From positions 1 to 35,952 of the forward strand of contig NZ_JAASHM010000034.1 in the NCBI RefSeq assembly GCF_019734195.1: DNA of 35,952 nt, read 5' to 3'. Each line of letters starts with the position of its first letter. Positions within the stretch are counted from its first letter, which is position 1. Both the position numbers and the translations under genes were made by a program. The notes under the pieces were generated by a model. It worked only from the letters and a program-made list of their open reading frames with translations. It ran no database searches and was not told the origin of the DNA. The DNA comes from Clostridium sp. K13. GTDB taxonomy: Bacteria; Bacillota; Clostridia; Clostridiales; Clostridiaceae. Below are positions 9,801-18,326 of this stretch, in pieces.

Positions 9801-9825
9801 TTACATTCTATAATCATAGTTGTAA
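9801..9825. promoter_or_regulatory. Nested dyad upstream of the BcrA-like gene, candidate response-regulator site
   Basis: Outer arms TTACA (9801-9805) and TGTAA (9821-9825) enclose a second pair CTAT/ATAG around a 4-nt centre, with symmetry off by one base. It lies between the regulator's terminator and the exporter operon. Bce-type regulators are known to bind TTACA-type dyads upstream of exporter genes, so this position fits. Direct binding is inferred. Confidence 0.45.
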
Positions 9826-9873
9826 GATAGCTTAAAGAAAACATTAAGAAAGTATTAAGTTTAAAAATAAAGT

Positions 9874-9918
9874 ATGCCTCTAGGGTTAATCCAATGTTTT
9901 GATTAACCCCAGAGGCAT
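9874..9918 (-). terminator. Terminator after the response regulator gene
   Basis: An 18-bp stem with one mismatch (9874-9891 with 9901-9918) and a 9-nt loop is followed on the minus strand by a T-rich segment. It lies 14 bp past the regulator stop codon and separates the regulator from the exporter operon. Confidence 0.85.
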
Positions 9919-9932
9919 GCGCTTTATGTAGA

Positions 9933-10628
9933 TTATTCCTTTAGTTTAAATCCAATTCCCCATACTGTTTGAATATATTCATTTTCCTTATCTATTTTTG
10001 AAATCTTAGATCTTAGATTACTAACATGTACATTTACAGTATTATCATCCCCCATAAAATCATCTTTCCAAACTGATCCAAAAAGATTTGCTCTAGTAAA
10101 TACTTTATTAGGATTACTAATTAGTAGTTCTAATATATCAAACTCTCTAACAGTTAAGTTAATTTCTACTCCATTAACATGTACTTGCCTTGATTCCATA
10201 TCTAACTCTAAATTTTTATGTTTTATTTTATTATGTATATTATTAATATTAGAAAACTTAGTATATCTTCTTAATTGAGCTTCAACTCTTGCTAATACTT
10301 CATTAATATCAAAGGGTTTACTTATAAAGTCATCTGCACCCATTTTAAGTACTGATATTTTATCTTCTGAACTAGTTTTAGCTGATGCTACTATTATAGG
10401 CATAAAATGTTTTTTTCTTATTTCAACTAATAATTCTTCACCACATATTCCAGGTAGCATTAAATCTAAAATTATAAGATCATACTCAAATTGTTCTATA
10501 CACATCTTTGCTTCACTTCCAGAATAAGCGCCCCTAGCCTCATATCCATTTTGAATTAGTATTTTACATAAAAGTCCATTAATATCCCAGTCATCTTCAA
10601 CAACTAATATCTTTTTATTTGAATTCAT
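9933..10628 (-). CDS. OmpR/PhoB-family response regulator
   Basis: A 231-residue regulator. The receiver domain (1-115) has the acidic pocket D12/D13, phosphoacceptor D55 in ILDLMLPG, S82 and K104 in SKPFD. The winged-helix DNA-binding domain (about 135-230) carries the typical LTVREFDILELL and VNVHVSNLRSKI helices and ends in TVWGIGFKLKE. AGGGAGA lies about 9 nt before the ATG. The gene is alone on its transcript. Its kinase is probably 4155-5039, at the other end of the exporter module; co-location is the only evidence for that pairing. Confidence 0.93.
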   Translation of the reverse strand: MNSNKKILVVEDDWDINGLLCKILIQNGYEARGAYSGSEAKMCIEQFEYDLIILDLMLPGICGEELLVEIRKKHFMPIIVASAKTSSEDKISVLKMGADDFISKPFDINEVLARVEAQLRRYTKFSNINNIHNKIKHKNLELDMESRQVHVNGVEINLTVREFDILELLISNPNKVFTRANLFGSVWKDDFMGDDNTVNVHVSNLRSKISKIDKENEYIQTVWGIGFKLKE

Positions 10629-10662
10629 TTCTTCATTCTCCCTTATATTAACTACTATACAA

Positions 10663-10668
10663 ATTATA
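10663..10668 (-). promoter_or_regulatory. Promoter -10 of the response regulator gene
   Basis: A perfect TATAAT on the minus strand, 35 bp upstream of the ATG. The matching -35 is weak (TTTTGC at 17-bp spacing or TTGCAA at 15), which would suit an activated promoter. Confidence 0.55.
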
Positions 10669-10697
10669 CCAAATAAATATAATTTGCAAAATAAAAA

Positions 10698-10727
10698 AAA
10701 ACTGATTCCTCACTAAGAATCAGTTTT
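10698..10727 (-). terminator. Strong terminator between uvrB and the response regulator
   Basis: An 11-bp perfect stem (AAAACTGATTC with GAATCAGTTTT, 8-nt loop) is followed on the minus strand by eight or more Ts. It ends the uvrB transcript about 190 bp past its stop codon, or else a short RNA starting within that gap. No gene of any size lies between it and uvrB. Confidence 0.85.
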
Positions 10728-10883
10728 AATATATATATGGGGCTATGGAATTTCATTATAAATGTATATTAACATTAATTACTATATACATTTGATTTCA
10801 AAACTTTTCGTCTTTTATTATAACATATCTATATCATTTTTAATTATGAGAATTATAAATGGTATAGATAAAAATATTAAATG

Positions 10884-10901
10884 TAATTTCCTAGGAAATT
10901 A
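10884..10901. repeat. Perfect 18-bp palindrome just past uvrB
   Basis: TAATTTCCTAGGAAATTA is its own reverse complement with no spacer. It sits 18 bp past the uvrB stop. With no loop it is better suited to binding a dimeric protein than to being a terminator. Confidence 0.6.
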
Positions 10902-10919
10902 GTTTTATATAAGCTAACA

Positions 10920-12887
10920 CTAAGAATTCAGTTTATTAATCATATCTCTAAGTTCAGCGGCTCTTTCAAATTGAAGGTTTTTAGCTGCATCTTTCATTTC
11001 TTCAGTATATTGTTTAATTAACTTCTTCTTATCTTTAGCAGTTAGCTCAACAGCTTCATCAATACCGTAATCAGCAGACTCTTCTGCAACCTTCGTTGCT
11101 TCAATAACATCTCTAATTCCTTTTATTATAGTTTTAGGAACAATTCCATGCTCCTCATTATATTTCATTTGAATTTCTCTTCTTCTATTAGTTTCCTTAA
11201 TTGCTCTATCCATTGATCCCGTCATTCTATCTGCATACATAATTACTTTACTTTCAGAATTTCTTGCCGCTCTTCCTATGGTTTGAACCATTGATGTTTC
11301 AGAACGTAGGAAACCTTCTTTATCAGCATCTAAAATTGCAACTAAAGCAACTTCTGGAATATCTAATCCTTCTCTTAAAAGGTTAATTCCAACAAGTACA
11401 TCAAACTTTCCTAATCTTAAATCTCTTATTATTTCCATTCTCTCTATAGTTTTTATATCAGAATGCATATAAGTTGTTTTAACTCCTAATTCAGTTAAAT
11501 ATTTAGTTAAGTCTTCTGCCATCCTTTTAGTTAAAGTTGTTACTAGAGTTCTAAAACCTCTTTCTGTTGTTTTTAAAATTTCAGCATAAAGATCATCTAT
11601 TTGTCCAGTAACTGGTCTTATCTCAACTATTGGATCTAAAAGCCCTGTTGGTCTTATGATTTGCTCTGCTATGTTAGTTGAGTGCTCTAACTCATATTGT
11701 GATGGAGTGGCAGATACAAAAACAACTTGATTTACTTTTTTCTCAAACTCAGTAAATTTTAACGGTCTATTGTCATATGCACACGGTAACCTAAATCCAT
11801 ATTCAACTAATGTATCTTTTCTCGATCTATCACCTGCATACATTGCTCTGCATTGAGGTAATGTAACATGACTTTCATCAATAAACATTAAATAATCATC
11901 TGGGAAGTAATCTAATAAGGTTTTAGGTGGAGTACCTGGTGCTCTTCCATCTAATACTCTTGAATAGTTTTCTATTCCACTACAATATCCCATTTCCTTA
12001 ATCATTTCTATATCATAATTAGTTCTTTGTCTTAATCTTTGAGCTTCTAATAATTTATCTTGTGACGTTAATTCTTTTAATCTTTCCTCAAGTTCATCTT
12101 CTATTTCCTTTATTGCCTTATCTAATGTTTCTTTTGAGGCAGCAAAGTGAGATGCTGGGAATATAGCAACATGCTCTCTTTCACCTAATATTTTTCCTGT
12201 TAAAACATCAAATTCTCTTATTCTATCTATCTCATCACCAAAGAATTCAATTCTAATCCCCTTTGTAGATGATGAAGCTGGAATAATATCTAAAGAATCT
12301 CCTCTTACTCTAAAAGTACCTCTTGAAAAATCAATATCATTTCTTTCATATTGAATTTCTATAAGTTTCTTTATTATCTCATCTCTATCTTTTTCCATTC
12401 CTACTCTTAAAGAAATAGTAAGTTTTTTATACTCATCTGGATTACCTAATCCATAAATACATGAAACTGAAGCTACTATTATAACATCTCTTCTTTCAAA
12501 TAATGCTGATGTAGCAGAGTGCCTTAATTTATCTATCTCATCATTTATAGCTGCATCTTTTTCAATAAATGTATCTGTTTGTGGAACATATGCTTCTGGT
12601 TGATAGTAGTCATAATAAGAAACAAAATATTCAACTATATTATCAGGAAAAAACTCTTTAAATTCTGAACATAATTGAGCTGCTAATGTTTTATTATGTG
12701 CTAACACTATTGTTGGCTTTTGAACTTTTTCTATTATATTTGCCATTGTATATGTCTTACCTGATCCTGTAACTCCTAAAAGAGTTTGATACTTTTCATT
12801 ATCTTTTATTCCATTAGCTAAACTTTCAATAGCTATTGGCTGATCTCCTGTTGGTTTAAATTTAGAATGAATTTTAAATTCTCCCAT
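10920..12887 (-). CDS. uvrB: Excinuclease ABC subunit B
   Basis: A 655-residue DNA helicase-like subunit of UvrABC nucleotide excision repair. Walker A is GVTGSGKT at 38-45. The damage-probing beta-hairpin carries [13 protein letters not shown] near 90-103. The DEAD-like box is FIDESH, helicase motifs V-VI are in [12 protein letters not shown] and QTIGRAARN, and the C-terminal UVR motif that contacts UvrA/UvrC is at about 620-650. GGAGGTGA precedes the ATG. It has a terminator upstream and so its own promoter. uvrA, which usually follows uvrB in clostridia, is not downstream. Confidence 0.98.
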   Translation of the reverse strand: MGEFKIHSKFKPTGDQPIAIESLANGIKDNEKYQTLLGVTGSGKTYTMANIIEKVQKPTIVLAHNKTLAAQLCSEFKEFFPDNIVEYFVSYYDYYQPEAYVPQTDTFIEKDAAINDEIDKLRHSATSALFERRDVIIVASVSCIYGLGNPDEYKKLTISLRVGMEKDRDEIIKKLIEIQYERNDIDFSRGTFRVRGDSLDIIPASSSTKGIRIEFFGDEIDRIREFDVLTGKILGEREHVAIFPASHFAASKETLDKAIKEIEDELEERLKELTSQDKLLEAQRLRQRTNYDIEMIKEMGYCSGIENYSRVLDGRAPGTPPKTLLDYFPDDYLMFIDESHVTLPQCRAMYAGDRSRKDTLVEYGFRLPCAYDNRPLKFTEFEKKVNQVVFVSATPSQYELEHSTNIAEQIIRPTGLLDPIVEIRPVTGQIDDLYAEILKTTERGFRTLVTTLTKRMAEDLTKYLTELGVKTTYMHSDIKTIERMEIIRDLRLGKFDVLVGINLLREGLDIPEVALVAILDADKEGFLRSETSMVQTIGRAARNSESKVIMYADRMTGSMDRAIKETNRRREIQMKYNEEHGIVPKTIIKGIRDVIEATKVAEESADYGIDEAVELTAKDKKKLIKQYTEEMKDAAKNLQFERAAELRDMINKLNS

Positions 12888-13040
12888 ATACTCACCTCCA
12901 AATTATTATTTATTAATTTAAATATACCTTTAACTTAAATTATCTAAAATAATATTACCTTTAAACTAAGAAAATATAAATAGATTTTATTTTTTATATC
13001 CACCATTTTTAAAACTTTTATAATACTAATACCTACTAAG

Positions 13041-13076
13041 AAAAATAGAGACTAAATTATATTAGTCCCTATTTTT
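13041..13076 (-). terminator. Terminator overlapping the end of the PDZ protein gene
   Basis: A 15-bp stem with one mismatch (13041-13055 with 13062-13076, 6-nt loop), A/T-rich at its base, provides a short U-run on the minus strand. The stop codon of the PDZ gene and its last few codons lie inside the stem. Confidence 0.65.
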
Positions 13077-14336
13077 ATTCTTCAGATCATTTATTATATT
13101 TTTTAAATCATCTGGCTTTATTTCAAACATATCTTCTTTTTTAACCATCTTAGGAACCAAAAGCATTCCTAACCTTTTATTTCTAGGTTGTATAATATAT
13201 TCTAATACTTGTCCCGAATTGTTTTTAACTTTCATTGGAACTTTAAGTATACTATCTCTAGCAGCCTTGAATATATCACCCTCTGATCTAATATTTTGTC
13301 CATTAATTTCTATTATCTTATCGCCACGCTTAATTCCTACTTCGTATGCTGGTGAATTTGGAGTAACTTCAAGAACCATTATTCCTTCATCATCACTAAC
13401 GTATAAACATTCACCCTTCTTTTCAACTCTGTATTCATATCGCATAATTACTTCAAAAGCTAATGGAGCATATATTATAGCTATTATTTGACCTAATATA
13501 TTAATACCTGCTAATTGTGAAACTAAAGCAACTGATACACCATATATTAAAATCGCTGTACCACATCTAAGTAATTTAGTTTTCTTTTCTTGTGTAAAGG
13601 TAACATTACTATATCCTAATATTCCATACAAAGGAATACTGGCTATCATAATAGTACTTAATAAACCTAATATTGCTTTATTATTTATAATAGGCCACCA
13701 TGAGGCTACATTAGAATAAACTGACTCTTCTCCAGGTATGCTATTACTAAAAATCATAAGTATTGCAACTGGTATTGGCCAATATCTACTAAATGAAAAT
13801 CCTCCAACTATTTTGTCCTCTTTTTTTGTGAACACTGGTATTGCTCCTCTGCTTCCATCAAACATAATTAAAAATCCTTCAATTATGTATATAACTCCTA
13901 TGAAAGTCATTAATGATAATATATCAACATTTAGAAACAACTTAATTCCAGTAATATCACTGGCAAGCTTTAAAGCAATTCCTATAATACCTAATATAGC
14001 TGCAGAGTAGGCATATGATATGTATTTCTTTTTATAAAACAAAGATAATATTGATATCATAAATATAAATTCTATCCCTGAATTCTCACTAAATGTAACT
14101 CCAAGTACTGATAATATTATACTTCCAATTGCACCTGCTAATATTCCTAATACAATTTGAGATAATGTAAGTTCTAGAGGGGAATTTATCCCCTCTCCTA
14201 ATGTCATTTTTTGAATAGAAACTATCCTAACATTTTTAAAATAAAATATTATCCCAAAAACTACAAGCATAACTAAATGCATTGGCTCAATTATTGCTAC
14301 TGCTATAGACTTTAAGCTATGAATTATTAAATCCAT
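13062..14336 (-). CDS. Polytopic membrane protein with C-terminal PDZ domain, MinJ-like
   Basis: A 424-residue protein with about eight to ten hydrophobic segments up to residue 300, followed by a cytoplasmic PDZ domain at about 310-385 (VLEVTPNSPAYEVGIKRGDKIIEING) and a charged tail. This architecture, and the position directly after a CtpB-type protease and ftsEX, match MinJ (YvjD) of Bacillus subtilis, which links DivIVA and MinCD at the division site. Clostridial members are usually annotated only as PDZ-domain proteins, so the role is inferred from synteny. AGGAGG precedes the ATG, 14 bp after ctpB, so the two are co-transcribed. Confidence 0.8.
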   Translation of the reverse strand: MDLIIHSLKSIAVAIIEPMHLVMLVVFGIIFYFKNVRIVSIQKMTLGEGINSPLELTLSQIVLGILAGAIGSIILSVLGVTFSENSGIEFIFMISILSLFYKKKYISYAYSAAILGIIGIALKLASDITGIKLFLNVDILSLMTFIGVIYIIEGFLIMFDGSRGAIPVFTKKEDKIVGGFSFSRYWPIPVAILMIFSNSIPGEESVYSNVASWWPIINNKAILGLLSTIMIASIPLYGILGYSNVTFTQEKKTKLLRCGTAILIYGVSVALVSQLAGINILGQIIAIIYAPLAFEVIMRYEYRVEKKGECLYVSDDEGIMVLEVTPNSPAYEVGIKRGDKIIEINGQNIRSEGDIFKAARDSILKVPMKVKNNSGQVLEYIIQPRNKRLGMLLVPKMVKKEDMFEIKPDDLKNIINDLKNKNRD

Positions 14337-14350
14337 TCTGAGCCTCCTAA

Positions 14351-15625
14351 TTAATTCTTCTCTCTTACTACCTCTAATGCTTTTTGAAATTGTGGATCAA
14401 TGCTTCTATCGTAATCCTTTTGTAATATTTCTTGTGGAATCTCTACAACTATTTCTGGAGCTATTCCTGTACCATGAATATTTTCACCATTTGGTGTGTA
14501 ATATTTAGATGTTGTAACTTTAAGTCCTCCCATATCATTAGGTAACACTTTAAGTTGTTGCACTATACCTTTACCAAAAGTTGTTGTTCCAATTATTGTT
14601 GCAGCTTCATGATCTCTTAAAGCACCAGTTACAACTTCTGAAGCACTAGCACTTCCACCATCAACAAGTACAACCATTGGCATTCCAATTGCATCTCCGC
14701 CTATTGAGTTTGATATTACCTTTTTGTTATACTTATCAATAGTGTAAGTAACAACCTCTCCTTCAGGAATGAAGTTAGAAGCTATTTCAACACATTCATT
14801 TAAGTATCCACCTGGGTTTCCTCTTAAATCTAATATTAGTTTTTTCATTCCTTGTTGTTTTAATTCATTTAATTTTTCATTAAACTTATCACTTACTTCT
14901 TCATCACTAAAAGTTGTTATTTGAATATAGCCTATTCCATCTTCTAGAATTTCACCTTTTACTGATTCAGTCTTTATTTCAGCTCTTACTATTTCTATTT
15001 CTAATGGCTCATCTATACCTTCACGTTTTATAGTTAAAGTAACAGGAACACCTTCTTCTCCTCTAACTCTAGATACAACTGCTTCTGTGTTTAAATCTAC
15101 CACTTCATAATCATCAACTTTTAATATTATATCTCCAGCTTTTAAACCTGCTTTTTCTGCTGGTGATCCTTCAACTGGGGCTATTATACTTACATTACCA
15201 TCTCTAACACCTAATTGTGCTCCTATTCCATAGAAACTTCCTTGACTTGATTCCATAAATGTTGTGAATTCATTTTTATCCATATATACAGTATATGGAT
15301 CTCCCAAAGACTCAGCCATTCCTTTCATAGCACCCTCTAAAAGCACCTCATCATCTATTTCCCCATCGTACATAGAAAATAACATGCTTCTTAGATTAAA
15401 TAAATTTGAGTATTTTTCAGTATCTTGAATATCTTCTAAGTCACTAACTGCCTTTTCAGGTACAGAACCCATAATAACACCTTTTGTAGCCAGTGTATTT
15501 CCTAAATAGAATACTCCTCCATATGTTATTAATAAGACTCCTGCTCCAATTAAGTATTTAAATATTTTTTTTGTGGATTTTTTAGATTTTTTGGGTTTAT
15601 TTCCCTCTCCATTAAAATTCTCCAT
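14351..15625 (-). CDS. S41 carboxyl-terminal processing protease, CtpB type
   Basis: A 424-residue membrane-anchored serine protease. A lysine-rich cytoplasmic N-terminus precedes one membrane segment at 23-45. The PDZ domain is at about 130-205 (IIAPVEGSPAEKAGLKAGDIILKV) and the S41 core at 215-395. The catalytic serine is S327 in GGSASASE, with lysine K352 and glutamine Q356 in FGKGIVQ; the 25-residue spacing matches B. subtilis CtpB. Its neighbours (ftsEX upstream, MinJ-like downstream) are the same as for ctpB in B. subtilis, where CtpB cleaves SpoIVFA during sporulation. The target here is not shown. Confidence 0.93.
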   Translation of the reverse strand: MENFNGEGNKPKKSKKSTKKIFKYLIGAGVLLITYGGVFYLGNTLATKGVIMGSVPEKAVSDLEDIQDTEKYSNLFNLRSMLFSMYDGEIDDEVLLEGAMKGMAESLGDPYTVYMDKNEFTTFMESSQGSFYGIGAQLGVRDGNVSIIAPVEGSPAEKAGLKAGDIILKVDDYEVVDLNTEAVVSRVRGEEGVPVTLTIKREGIDEPLEIEIVRAEIKTESVKGEILEDGIGYIQITTFSDEEVSDKFNEKLNELKQQGMKKLILDLRGNPGGYLNECVEIASNFIPEGEVVTYTIDKYNKKVISNSIGGDAIGMPMVVLVDGGSASASEVVTGALRDHEAATIIGTTTFGKGIVQQLKVLPNDMGGLKVTTSKYYTPNGENIHGTGIAPEIVVEIPQEILQKDYDRSIDPQFQKALEVVREKN

Positions 15626-15684
15626 TATTGCTCTTTCCTTTCTATAAATAATTTATATTAGCTAAAATTACCCTTTATTCACTT

Positions 15685-15724
15685 AAAACTACAACCCATA
15701 ACAAATGTAACGAGTTGTAGTTTT
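15685..15724. terminator. Hairpin between ftsX and ctpB, weak terminator or attenuator
   Basis: An 11-bp perfect stem (AAAACTACAAC with GTTGTAGTTTT) with an 18-nt loop. The tail on the minus strand has only four Ts from the stem itself, so termination may be partial and ctpB may be partly read from the ftsEX promoter. Confidence 0.5.
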
Positions 15725-15776
15725 ATATGATTTCTATATATATCTTTATTTTTGCCTAATTAACAAATTCTATATA

Positions 15777-16667
15777 CTAAACAACTAAGAATTTTCTTAA
15801 TGCAAATATACTTCCTATTGCTCCAACTACTATACCGCCTCCAACAAAGCAAGCTAATAAAGTTGTTAAAACAAATTGTGGTTGTACTAAGTTTACTATA
15901 AACATAGATGAAACAATCCACTTAAATATACCATTATATGCAAAGTATAATACTATACTTGATGCTAATGAGCCAACTGCACCAATTATTATACCTTCAA
16001 TAACGAAAGGCCATCTAATAAACCAGTCTGTTGCACCAACAAACTTCATTATTCCGACTTCTCTTCTTCTTGAGTAAACTGTAAGCTTGATTGTATTCAT
16101 TATTAAGAATACTGAAACACCTACGAATACTACAAATAATCCTATACCTACGATTTGAACTACATCAACAAACTTACTTATTGTGTTAATTACTTCTTGT
16201 TGATTTCCTATACCTTCAACACCAGTCATACTTTCAACTGATTTTGATACCTCTCCAGCATATGAAGGATCTTTTAAATTAACTATAAATGAACTTGGTA
16301 ATGGGTTATTAGTTAAATCATATCCTTCTAATAATCCAGCATTGCTTCCTAAGTTTTCTTTTAAATTTAAGAAGGCTTCATCTTTAGATTCATATGTAAC
16401 TTCACTTACTTGAGGATCTTCCATCAATTTAAGTTCTATCTCTTTTTGATCAACTAATTTTATGTCATCTTTTAAATATACTTGAATTTGAATTTTAGAT
16501 GCTACATCTTCTATACTTTTATTAAAGTTTAATGCTAATAAAGTAAATGTACCAAAAACGAAAAAAGTTATTAATACAGTTATCATAGCAGCTACACTGA
16601 TTGTCCTATTTCTCTTTATACTTTTTAAAGCATCTACTATAAAGTAGTTTAACGTGCTAATTTTCAT
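15777..16667 (-). CDS. ftsX: Cell division protein FtsX
   Basis: A 296-residue permease-like protein. The first membrane segment is at about 22-45, followed by an extracytoplasmic domain (about 50-165) and three further segments. It has the conserved YSRRREVGIMKFVGATDWFIRWPFVIEG motif. With FtsE it forms a mechanotransmitting ABC complex that activates peptidoglycan hydrolases outside the cell. In Firmicutes these are NlpC/P60 or CHAP coiled-coil proteins, so 31730-32953 is a possible partner. It overlaps ftsE by 11 bp, a sign of coupled translation. Confidence 0.95.
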   Translation of the reverse strand: MKISTLNYFIVDALKSIKRNRTISVAAMITVLITFFVFGTFTLLALNFNKSIEDVASKIQIQVYLKDDIKLVDQKEIELKLMEDPQVSEVTYESKDEAFLNLKENLGSNAGLLEGYDLTNNPLPSSFIVNLKDPSYAGEVSKSVESMTGVEGIGNQQEVINTISKFVDVVQIVGIGLFVVFVGVSVFLIMNTIKLTVYSRRREVGIMKFVGATDWFIRWPFVIEGIIIGAVGSLASSIVLYFAYNGIFKWIVSSMFIVNLVQPQFVLTTLLACFVGGGIVVGAIGSIFALRKFLVV

Positions 16668-17343
16668 TTTCGTACATCCCCTTTCTATCGTCTCTTACTA
16701 TCATTCCCTTATCAATAGCTATAACTCTCTTTTGCATATTATCAACTATGTCTTTTGCGTGAGTTGCCATTAATATAGTTGTTCCTGCTCTATTTATATC
16801 TTCTAATAATCCCATTATTTCTTTTGCTGTTTCTGGGTCTAAGTTCCCTGTAGGCTCATCGGCTATTAACACAGCTGGATTATTAACTATAGCTCTTGCT
16901 AAAGATACTCTTTGTTGTTCTCCTCCTGATAATTCATTAGGGAACATTTTATATTTATGAGATAATCCTACTAATGATAATACCATAGGTACTCTTCTTC
17001 TTATTTCTCTTTGAGAAGCTTCTACTACTCTCATTGCAAATGCAACATTTTCATATACATTTAAAGTAGGTATTAATCTAAAATCTTGGAATACCATTCC
17101 AATTTTTCTTCTGTAATACGGTATTTGTTTTCTAGTTACTTTAGATAATTCCTTATCTGCCACTATAATATCTCCCATTGTTGGATCTACTTCTTTTAAT
17201 AACATTTTTATAAAAGTAGATTTACCAGCACCAGATGGTCCAACTAAGAAAACAAAATCTCCTGAATCTATTTTTATATTTACATTTGCTAATGCCTTAA
17301 CATTATTATCGTATATCTTGGACACGTCCTTAAATTCTATCAT
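16657..17343 (-). CDS. ftsE: Cell division ATPase FtsE
   Basis: A 228-residue ABC ATPase. Walker A is GPSGAGKST near 33-41, the Q-loop is in GMVFQDFRLIP, the signature is LSGGEQQRVSLARA, Walker B is VLIADEPTGNLDP and the H-loop is ATHAKDIV. The ATG at 17343 is chosen because GGTG lies 7 nt upstream; an in-frame GTG at 17352 lies within that site. It powers FtsX in the cytoplasmic membrane. Confidence 0.95.
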   Translation of the reverse strand: MIEFKDVSKIYDNNVKALANVNIKIDSGDFVFLVGPSGAGKSTFIKMLLKEVDPTMGDIIVADKELSKVTRKQIPYYRRKIGMVFQDFRLIPTLNVYENVAFAMRVVEASQREIRRRVPMVLSLVGLSHKYKMFPNELSGGEQQRVSLARAIVNNPAVLIADEPTGNLDPETAKEIMGLLEDINRAGTTILMATHAKDIVDNMQKRVIAIDKGMIVRDDRKGMYENEN

Positions 17344-17395
17344 AAATAACACCTCTTACAACTTTAAGTTTAACATTTTTAAAAAGTCTAAAGCC

Positions 17396-17425
17396 ATTAT
17401 ATCATACAAAAAGGCATAATACCAA
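17396..17425 (-). promoter_or_regulatory. Promoter of ftsEX
   Basis: On the minus strand TTGGTA (17420-17425) and a perfect TATAAT (17396-17401) are spaced by 18 bp, 52 bp upstream of the ftsE ATG. Confidence 0.65.
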
Positions 17426-17460
17426 TATTTCAGGTGTAATTACCTCATATTACTATATTT

Positions 17461-18300
17461 CTATTGAAAATCAGTAAAGCCCTTTCCAAGAACTTCTGTT
17501 GATTCATTAACAGTTACAAACGCATCTGGGTCTATTTCTTTTACATATTTTTTTAACGCTATAAATTCTTTTGTACTTAATACTGTGTAAATTATTTTTA
17601 CATCACTTCCTGTATATCCCCCATGACCATTTAGAACTGTACATCCTCTATCAATACTTTTTATTATATGGTTAACTATAGTTTTTTCTTTTGATGTAAT
17701 TATAAATACTTGCTTACATCTATTAAATCCATCTATAAACTTATCTATAACTAATCCTATTAAAATTACGCTAAAGAATCCAAATAATCCTTTATCCACA
17801 CCAAATACACTAATAGCTAATATGCAAACAAATGAATCTGTAAGTAATACAGATATCCCTATTCCTATTGGAGTGAATTTACTAATAATTGCAGCTATAA
17901 TACTAGTTCCACCTGTAGATGCACCTTGATGAAATACTATAGCTGCTCCCATCCCAAGTATAATTGATCCGAAAAAGCTAGCTAAAAACATATTTTCAGT
18001 TAAAACTCCTGGTGTGAAAAACTTTTCAATTATCCACATAAATACTGAAAGCATTATTGTTGCATAAATACTTTTACCCCCAAAAGATTTACCTAAAACA
18101 ACAAATGCTAATATAAATAGTACAATATTAAGAACAAGCACAACCATACTAGTGTCTAAACCTAAAAGTTTATTAATAACTAATCCTATTCCTGATACTC
18201 CTCCTGCTGCAATATCGCATGGAAAGAAAAAGTATTCTAGAGCTATTGCTGTTAATGCTATTCCTAACGTAGTTAATAAGTATTCTTTAATTTTCTGCAT
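17461..18300 (-). CDS. YitT-family membrane protein (downstream copy)
   Basis: A 279-residue protein with five or six membrane segments in the first 200 residues (DUF161/YitT_membrane) and a C-terminal cytoplasmic DUF2179 domain of about 80 residues (INHIIKSIDRGCTVLNGHGGYTG type motif). GGAGA lies about 6 nt before the ATG. It follows a close paralogue by 26 bp and both share the motif AAGG(V/I)(S/T)G near residue 32. The function of YitT proteins is not established; DUF2179 resembles a ligand-binding fold. Confidence 0.9.
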   Translation of the reverse strand: MQKIKEYLLTTLGIALTAIALEYFFFPCDIAAGGVSGIGLVINKLLGLDTSMVVLVLNIVLFILAFVVLGKSFGGKSIYATIMLSVFMWIIEKFFTPGVLTENMFLASFFGSIILGMGAAIVFHQGASTGGTSIIAAIISKFTPIGIGISVLLTDSFVCILAISVFGVDKGLFGFFSVILIGLVIDKFIDGFNRCKQVFIITSKEKTIVNHIIKSIDRGCTVLNGHGGYTGSDVKIIYTVLSTKEFIALKKYVKEIDPDAFVTVNESTEVLGKGFTDFQ

Positions 18301-18326
18301 AAGTATCTCCTATCTTTATTTAATTT

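Noticed and set aside
10843..10901. An 18-codon plus-strand frame in the gap past uvrB
   Set aside because: No ribosome binding site and no promoter on that strand.
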